From Lachnospiraceae bacterium (GTDB taxonomy: Bacteria; Bacillota; Clostridia; Lachnospirales; Lachnospiraceae), in assembly GCA_910575555.1 (NCBI GenBank), contig CAJTFX010000007.1:1-64000 (forward strand): DNA of 64,000 nt, read 5' to 3'. Position 1 is the first letter of the stretch. Each line of letters begins with the position of its first letter. The notes beneath the pieces were generated by a model, which saw only the letters and a list, made by a program, of their open reading frames with translations, had not been told where the DNA came from and searched no databases. A program made the translations under genes and the position numbers. Positions 58,382 through 64,000 of this stretch are shown here, piece by piece.

Positions 58382-59099
58382 ATAATCTGATCTCCACCGG
58401 CTGATCCAGTTTTATTTCATCTTCTGTTACCAGGCAGTCATAAGCCAGAACTCCCACCCCGGCCTGCTGCACCTGGCGCAGCGTTTCACCAAATTGGGGA
58501 TGTGTGCTTTGATTCGGCTCAAACTGCCGGATTCCTTTCATCTGAATCACAAACAGAATCCATGCTTCATAGCCTGCTCTGACTGCTTTTTCCAACTCCT
58601 GCATATGCTTAATCCCCCGTTCTGTAGGCGCGTCCGGAAATCGGGCAATGCCTTCTTCTTCCAGAGTGACCCCCTTTACTTCTATCAGAAATTTCCGCTC
58701 GCCGCCTCTGCCTGCTTCCCCGTAAAAATCAATTCTGGAATCTCCGTACTTATATTCCGGTATGAGACAGACAATATCGGAAATCGGGCAGGCAGCTCCC
58801 GGCTTATTGGCTCCTGCAATTTCCTGCTCCAACCATTCCCGCACTACCTGATTGGGCGCCTGGGAATCCATATTAATCATCTGTCCCTGCTTTCTGACAG
58901 CCACCAAATCATATGCCGTTTTCCGGTTGGGATTAGAGCTTCTCTCCAGCCAGATCTCAGCTCCCGGGATCAGAAGCTCCCGGCATCTTCCGGTATTTTT
59001 CACATGGCATTTCTCAATCCTTCCATTGATTTTTGCCATTGCAATAAAGCGGTTGGGGCGTTCTAAGAAACGCCCCTGTGTAATCTGTTTATATTTCAT
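58380..59099 (-). CDS. sfsA: SfsA, sugar fermentation stimulation protein
   Basis: The 239-residue protein has an OB-fold N-terminus (GRFLERPNRFIAMAKINGRI, VKNTGRCRELLIPGAEIWLE) and a nuclease-like C-terminal domain (YGDSRIDFYGE, FLIEVKGVTLEEEGIARFPD, PTERGIKHMQELEKAVRAGY). SfsA is thought to bind DNA or act as a nuclease; the role is still unclear. The start at MKYKQIT lies 1 nt before the stop of the upstream kinase gene, so they share a transcript. Confidence 0.92.
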   Translation of the reverse strand: MKYKQITQGRFLERPNRFIAMAKINGRIEKCHVKNTGRCRELLIPGAEIWLERSSNPNRKTAYDLVAVRKQGQMINMDSQAPNQVVREWLEQEIAGANKPGAACPISDIVCLIPEYKYGDSRIDFYGEAGRGGERKFLIEVKGVTLEEEGIARFPDAPTERGIKHMQELEKAVRAGYEAWILFVIQMKGIRQFEPNQSTHPQFGETLRQVQQAGVGVLAYDCLVTEDEIKLDQPVEIRL

Positions 59100-59100
59100 T

Positions 59101-61596
59101 TCATACCTCTTCCTGCTTCTCCGAAGATACCCATTTGCGCAGTACGCCGTATACATCCTTTAAATCAATGGGTTTGGAAATATGGGCATTCATACCTGCC
59201 TGACGGGCTTTGAGCACGTCACTGGAAAAAGCATTTGCAGTCATCGCAACTACGGGAATTTTCTTTGCGTCCTCCCGGTTCATGGCCCGGATGGCCTGAG
59301 CCATCTCATATCCGTTCATTTCCGGCATCTGCACATCGGTTAAAATGATATCGTAATAATCTGCCGGATGCTCTGCAAATTGCTCCAGTCCCTCTTTGCC
59401 GTCCCAGGCCATTTCAATTTCCGCTCCGGTAATCCCCAGCAGCTCTTTTGCAATTTCCATATTAAGCTCATTGTCCTCCACCAGAAGAATCCGCACCTGT
59501 CCTTCTTTGAAGCAAACCGGTTCTGCCGGACCGGAAATTTCCTCAGCTTCCAAATCTGCGCCGTCTTTCTCGTTCTGCATGGGAATCCGTATGATAAATG
59601 TGCTTCCTGCGCCCGGACTGCTGATAATATCAATGGTTCCATGCATCATATCCACAATATTTTTCGTAATTGCCATACCCAGCCCGGTGCCTTCGATTCC
59701 GTCTGTTTTTTTCCCTTCTTCCCGCTCAAAGGGCACAAAAACCTTCTCCTGCATCTCCTTTGACATTCCAATGCCGTTATCCATACAGTAGAATTCATAA
59801 TATCTCACTTCTTTGTTCTGACTTTCCTTTTCCTCCACAGACAGCTTGATCTGGCCGCCTTCCGGGGTAAATTTCACAGCATTCCCCAGTACGTTTGTCA
59901 AAATCTGCTGTATCCGCAGCTTATCCGAAACTACCATTTCATGGGAGATATCAGACAGGTTCACCGACCATTCCTGTTTCTTGGCCTCCGCCTGCACCTG
60001 GATCACCGCCTCCACCTCATGCAGCATGGCAACCAGATTAAAGGGCTCTTCGTTCAGCATAACTTTGCCGCTCTCAATTCTGGACATATCCAATACATCA
60101 TTAATCAGGCTCTTCAAATGCATGGAGGACAGCTCTATCTTGTGGATGCAGTCTTTCAGCCGGTTTGGATTATCCAGATTCATTTTGGCAATGGTGGTCA
60201 TACCCACAATAGCGTTCATGGGCGTACGGATGTCATGGCTCATATTGGACAAAAACATACTTTTGGCCTTGCTCGCATTTTTCACCTGAATCAGAGAAGT
60301 CTCCAAGGCTTCTTTCCGCTTTAATTCTCTGGTATTATCTGTAATCACCACAATCCGGTAATTGCCGGTTTTCCCGTTTCTTACATAGATATGTATGTCA
60401 AATTCCTGTTCCTCTCTGCTACAGGGATTGACAATTTTCCGTTGGAACTGGTAATCCTGGCTGTGAAGCAGCTTCTCAAGATCTATGTCATTCTTCAGCA
60501 GCCATTGGTTCATAAACTCCTGCTTTCCGCAGTTTTCTTTGGGGGAATATCCCATCACCCGCTCTATATTGTTGCTGATATATTCCATTTCACTGGTTTC
60601 TGCATTCTGCAGAATAAACACCTCGTTCACAGTATCTGTCATCCAGCTGAAGGTAGACTGAAACCGCCGCTCCTCCCGGCTTCCCTTCCACCAAAACAGA
60701 ATAACAGCCACCAGATACACCAGTACTTTGCTTAACAGCGCAAGCAGGGGCGCCTGGTAACATTTCACCACATCCGTTCGGATCGACAGACTCCAGTTGG
60801 TATTCTCCACAGGGAGCAGAATGCAGAATTGGATTTTTCCTTTATAAAACTTCCAATAGGATATTTTCTGCTGACGAATCAGGGCAGAGCGGATCTCCTC
60901 CAAATTCCTGCTGACCCAGACGTTTGACCGATAGTTCTCCTCCAGACTCTGGCCCTTGGCTGTAATATCCGCATGGGCGGAAGCATTCAGCTCACTGTCA
61001 TACATACAGAAGTAATATTTTCCATCCAGAGAATCTCCCTCCACAATTTCCTGCATATAGTCGGCAAACACGGTAATTTCCACCGCTCCGGCCCACTCTT
61101 TTGTCTCCTCGTCAAAGGCGGACTTCCAGATAGTAAACACCTCCGGATTTCCCTTCTGGGCTGCCCGGTAAATATCGGTCAGCATATCCTGCTGCCGGGT
61201 CTTAACCTCCTGAAACTGCGGTTCATGGCTGATGTCGATGATTCCGCCGCCGTTGGTATCTGCAAATTCGCCGTTGGTTTTGGCAATTCCCACGGAATAC
61301 AAATCATACTGCCTGGAAAAGGAAATCAGCTTCTTGACATTTTCCTCCAGGGAATAATCCATATCCCACATTTCATGATTACTGGCAATGGAGCCTGCCA
61401 GATTCCATACGTTGTTCATATATTCTGCAATTTTGCCTTCTGTCAGTTCAAGCTGGTGCTCCACATTTTCTTCCAGGATTTCATAGGTGGAAACACACGT
61501 TACCGTTATATCAAACAGAGCCAGAAGTACGCATAAAATCTGTACAAAAAAATATGCAGAATAAGATATCCTGTGTTTTTTCTTAAATTTTCTCAT
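59101..61596 (-). CDS. hybrid sensor histidine kinase with receiver domain
   Basis: The 831-residue protein has an N-terminal membrane segment (YFFVQILCVLLALFDITVTC), a large extracytoplasmic dCache-like domain to about residue 300, a second membrane helix and a PAS-like domain (FILQNAETSEMEYISNNIER). It continues with the H-box FLSNMSHDIRTPMNAIVGM, the ATPase domain (NVLGNAVKFTPEGG, GTGLGMAITKNIVDMM) and a C-terminal receiver (RILLVEDNELNMEIAKEL, phospho-Asp in IILTDVQMPEMNG, HISKPIDLKD). No HPt or output partner is nearby. The start at 61596 has AGAGGAG upstream. Confidence 0.9.
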   Translation of the reverse strand: MRKFKKKHRISYSAYFFVQILCVLLALFDITVTCVSTYEILEENVEHQLELTEGKIAEYMNNVWNLAGSIASNHEMWDMDYSLEENVKKLISFSRQYDLYSVGIAKTNGEFADTNGGGIIDISHEPQFQEVKTRQQDMLTDIYRAAQKGNPEVFTIWKSAFDEETKEWAGAVEITVFADYMQEIVEGDSLDGKYYFCMYDSELNASAHADITAKGQSLEENYRSNVWVSRNLEEIRSALIRQQKISYWKFYKGKIQFCILLPVENTNWSLSIRTDVVKCYQAPLLALLSKVLVYLVAVILFWWKGSREERRFQSTFSWMTDTVNEVFILQNAETSEMEYISNNIERVMGYSPKENCGKQEFMNQWLLKNDIDLEKLLHSQDYQFQRKIVNPCSREEQEFDIHIYVRNGKTGNYRIVVITDNTRELKRKEALETSLIQVKNASKAKSMFLSNMSHDIRTPMNAIVGMTTIAKMNLDNPNRLKDCIHKIELSSMHLKSLINDVLDMSRIESGKVMLNEEPFNLVAMLHEVEAVIQVQAEAKKQEWSVNLSDISHEMVVSDKLRIQQILTNVLGNAVKFTPEGGQIKLSVEEKESQNKEVRYYEFYCMDNGIGMSKEMQEKVFVPFEREEGKKTDGIEGTGLGMAITKNIVDMMHGTIDIISSPGAGSTFIIRIPMQNEKDGADLEAEEISGPAEPVCFKEGQVRILLVEDNELNMEIAKELLGITGAEIEMAWDGKEGLEQFAEHPADYYDIILTDVQMPEMNGYEMAQAIRAMNREDAKKIPVVAMTANAFSSDVLKARQAGMNAHISKPIDLKDVYGVLRKWVSSEKQEEV

Positions 61597-61662
61597 AATT
61601 GACTCCTCTGCTTTCTTTTCATCTTGGAAAATGATACCATATCCCGGGAGTTTTTTCCACCT

Positions 61663-61698
61663 AAAAATCCCCCAAATCATATTTCGATTCAGGGGATT
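61663..61698 (-). terminator. terminator of glgP
   Basis: AATCCCC and GGGGATT form a stem with a 19-nt loop, 22-57 nt after the glgP stop, followed on the minus strand by TTTTAGG. It separates glgP from the hybrid kinase gene. Confidence 0.65.
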
Positions 61699-61719
61699 CG
61701 TTTTTACTTTAGAGTTTTG

Positions 61720-63981
61720 TTATTTTAATTTCCAGATATCCTTGTCATATTCCGCAATGGTCCGATCGGAGGAGAAAAATCCTGCCTTTGCTGTGTTCAC
61801 AAGCATCTTCTTTGCCCATGCGGTTCTGTTTTCATAATCCTTGTACATTTCTTCTTTCTTCGCCGCATAATCTTCATAATCTAACAAGGTCATAAACCAG
61901 TCTTTGTTCAGCAGTTCATAATACAGACGCTCCAGGTGTTCTCTGTGTCCCACCTTCATCATTTCTTCGCTGATCATAAAATCCATTGCTTCCTGAATGT
62001 CTTTATTTTCCTCGTAAAATTTCCTTGATACATAGTCTGCCTTCTCATAATGCTCAATGACTGTGTCAGAGCTTTCGCCAAAAATATAGATATTCTCTTT
62101 GCCCACCAAATCGGCAATTTCCACATTGGCGCCGTCCATGGTGCCCAGAGTTACCGCGCCGTTTAACATAAACTTCATATTTCCGGTTCCGGAAGCTTCT
62201 TTGGAAGCTAAGGAAATCTGCTCGGAAATGTCGCAGGCGGGAATCAGTTTTTCCGCATTGGTCACATTATAGTTTTCCACCATAACCACTTTCAGGTAAG
62301 GGCTTACCTCCGGATCATGGTTAATCAGCTCCTGCAGGCACAAAATCAGATGAATAATATCTTTTGCTATTACATAGGCCGGCGCTGCTTTTGCGCCGAA
62401 AATAACGGTAATGGGCGTGGCAGGCTTTTTGCCTTTTTTAATCTCCAGATATTTGTGAATTACATACAATGCATTCATCTGCTGGCGTTTGTACTCATGA
62501 AGCCGCTTAATCTGAATGTCGAAAATGGAATTTTCATCAATTTCCACTCCCTGATACTCTTTCAGGTATGCAGCCAGATGTTTCTTATTCTCCTGTTTGA
62601 TGTTCAGGAATTGTTCCAGTACCGCCTTGTCGTCTGCAAATGCCAGAAGCTTCTCCAGTTCCTCTGCATTTTTATGCCAGCCTGTTCCGATGATTTGATC
62701 CAGATAGCGGCTCAGCCCTTTGTTGCAGTGCATCAGCCAGCGGCGGAAGGTAATTCCGTTGGTCTTATTATTGAATTTCTCCGGATAAATCCGATAGAAA
62801 TGATTCAGTTCGTTTTTCTTTAAAATTTCTGTGTGCAGGTATGCCACGCCATTGACGCTATAACCGTAGTGAATGTCCATATGCGCCATATGCACACGGT
62901 TGGAGTCGTCGATAATTGCCACGGATTTGTCCTGGAATTTATCTTTTACAATGGTGTCCAGTTCGCGGATAATGGGCATAAGCTGGGGAACTGCCTGATT
63001 CAGATAATCCATGGGCCATTTTTCCAACGCTTCTGCCAAGATTGTATGGTTGGTGTATGCACAGGTTTTGGATACAATGTCAATGGCGTCGCCCATACGG
63101 ATTCCCCGTTCCATCAGCAGACGGATCAACTCAGGAATCACCATACTGGGATGGGTGTCGTTAATCTGAATTGCCGCATAATCCGGCAGATCATACAGTT
63201 TGCAGCCCTTTGCCTCGCACTCTGACAGAATCAGCCTTGCCGCGTTGCTCACCATAAAATACTGCTGATATACCCGCAGCAGCCTTCCTGCGTCGTCGGA
63301 ATCGTCCGGATATAAGAACAGCGTCAGGTTCTTCATAATATCCCCTTTGTTAAAATTGATTCCCTCTCCCACCAGACTTTCATCCACTGTTTCAATATCG
63401 AACAAATGCAGCTTATTGGTTCTGTTTTCAAATCCCGTAACATCCAGGTCATACATTCTGGACCAGACGGTAAATCCGCCGAACTGAATTGGATATACAA
63501 CATCCGTTCTGGTAAGCCAGCTCTCAGGCTGCAGCCAGGGATTTTTATTTTCTTTCTGCAGACGGTTTTCAAACGTCTGTAAAAACAGGCCGAAATGGTA
63601 ATTTAACCCGATTCCGTCTCCGTTCATTCCCAAAGTAGCCATGGAATCCAGAAAACATGCTGCCAGACGTCCCAGGCCGCCGTTTCCAAGAGACGGCTCC
63701 GGCTCCACCTGCTCCACCAGATTGATGTCCTTGCCGCACTGTTTCAGCAGTTCTGCCACTTCGTCATAAATTCCCAGGTTAATTAAATTGTTGGAAAGCA
63801 GCTTTCCAATCAGAAATTCTGCTGAAATATAGTAAATTTTTTTCTTTCCTTCGTTGCTTTCTTTCTCTTTAGCCAGATCTTTCACGATTCCCAAAAGCCC
63901 GTAATAAATCTGTTCATCGGTGCAGGCTGCAATGTTGTTGCAGCATTTCTGTTCCAGTAATTCTCTTACATTGACACTCAT
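61720..63981 (-). CDS. glgP: glycogen/alpha-glucan phosphorylase
   Basis: GlgP releases glucose 1-phosphate from glycogen or starch. The 753-residue protein has the family segments [20 protein letters not shown] and [20 protein letters not shown], and the pyridoxal-phosphate site [20 protein letters not shown] with the Schiff-base Lys in GNMKF. It is somewhat shorter than the usual 800-plus residues, mainly in the N-terminal regulatory part, as in other clostridial enzymes. RBS AGGAGG precedes ATG 63981. Expression control is not visible because the upstream region lies outside the window. Confidence 0.93.
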   Translation of the reverse strand: MSVNVRELLEQKCCNNIAACTDEQIYYGLLGIVKDLAKEKESNEGKKKIYYISAEFLIGKLLSNNLINLGIYDEVAELLKQCGKDINLVEQVEPEPSLGNGGLGRLAACFLDSMATLGMNGDGIGLNYHFGLFLQTFENRLQKENKNPWLQPESWLTRTDVVYPIQFGGFTVWSRMYDLDVTGFENRTNKLHLFDIETVDESLVGEGINFNKGDIMKNLTLFLYPDDSDDAGRLLRVYQQYFMVSNAARLILSECEAKGCKLYDLPDYAAIQINDTHPSMVIPELIRLLMERGIRMGDAIDIVSKTCAYTNHTILAEALEKWPMDYLNQAVPQLMPIIRELDTIVKDKFQDKSVAIIDDSNRVHMAHMDIHYGYSVNGVAYLHTEILKKNELNHFYRIYPEKFNNKTNGITFRRWLMHCNKGLSRYLDQIIGTGWHKNAEELEKLLAFADDKAVLEQFLNIKQENKKHLAAYLKEYQGVEIDENSIFDIQIKRLHEYKRQQMNALYVIHKYLEIKKGKKPATPITVIFGAKAAPAYVIAKDIIHLILCLQELINHDPEVSPYLKVVMVENYNVTNAEKLIPACDISEQISLASKEASGTGNMKFMLNGAVTLGTMDGANVEIADLVGKENIYIFGESSDTVIEHYEKADYVSRKFYEENKDIQEAMDFMISEEMMKVGHREHLERLYYELLNKDWFMTLLDYEDYAAKKEEMYKDYENRTAWAKKMLVNTAKAGFFSSDRTIAEYDKDIWKLK

Positions 63982-64000
63982 GTTATCTCCTCCTGACTCT

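Overview
The window looks like a chromosomal segment of a spore-forming, Gram-positive gut anaerobe of the Lachnospiraceae (Clostridia). The evidence is spoIIR, a gerA-gerB-gerC germination operon, the SCIFF peptide with its radical SAM maturase beside a fused secDF, a DUF1934 protein beside murI, a TIGR04086-type membrane protein, strong AGGAGG ribosome sites and a moderate base composition. The exact genus cannot be fixed from sequence reading alone. No rRNA, tRNA or CRISPR array was seen.

Layout. 1-5.9 kb is a decayed mobile-element zone: the C-terminal part of an IS4-type transposase, a two-component pair, an Xre regulator split by one in-frame TGA, an AlbA-type regulator whose 3' end runs antisense into that Xre gene, and fragments of a DUF1016 (YhcG) protein, MobC and a large serine recombinase. 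6-13.5 kb holds transport and housekeeping genes (AEC carrier, broken HipA-like kinase, large helical protein, MBL hydrolase, SNF symporter, AAA/DUF4143 ATPase). 13.7-15.4 kb is a secreted repeat protein broken by a frameshift.

16.4-27.4 kb is a sugar-sensing and uptake block on the minus strand: mglB-mglA-mglC for a galactose/glucose-type ABC importer, then a YesN/YesM-like regulator and kinase, then a membrane-anchored and a lipoprotein sugar-binding protein. MglB is circularly permuted relative to the family: the usual N-terminal segment sits at the C-terminus, with all recognisable sugar contacts kept. MglC carries about 210 extra N-terminal coiled-coil residues.

27.5-32.1 kb is housekeeping (galU, DUF1934, murI, spoIIR with a sigma-F-like promoter, a methyltransferase). 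32.2-39.9 kb appears to be a complete Agr-type peptide signalling unit: agrB, a 34-residue agrD, an unknown gene, a LytTR regulator and a GHKL kinase, followed by an operon for a small secreted protein, a lipoprotein, two permeases and an ATPase. The promoters of agrB and of the secreted-protein operon share a conserved 37-bp element at identical distance from the -10 box, so the quorum circuit most likely controls both itself and this operon.

40.1-45.6 kb carries gerC-gerB-gerA, a GntR regulator and ispE. 45.7-50.1 kb carries a soluble chemoreceptor fused to a PhnD-like binding domain, a conserved unknown protein and a K+/H+ antiporter. 50.3-54.3 kb is the secDF-scfB-scfA locus, whose leader contains 49-bp tandem repeats, each bringing a ribosome site and an ATG. 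54.4-64 kb has a VanRS-like pair, a TIGR04086-type protein, a CNNM transporter, sfsA, a hybrid kinase and glgP. Two nearly identical hairpin elements (about 40.0 and 47.7 kb) with compensating base changes form a dispersed repeat family.
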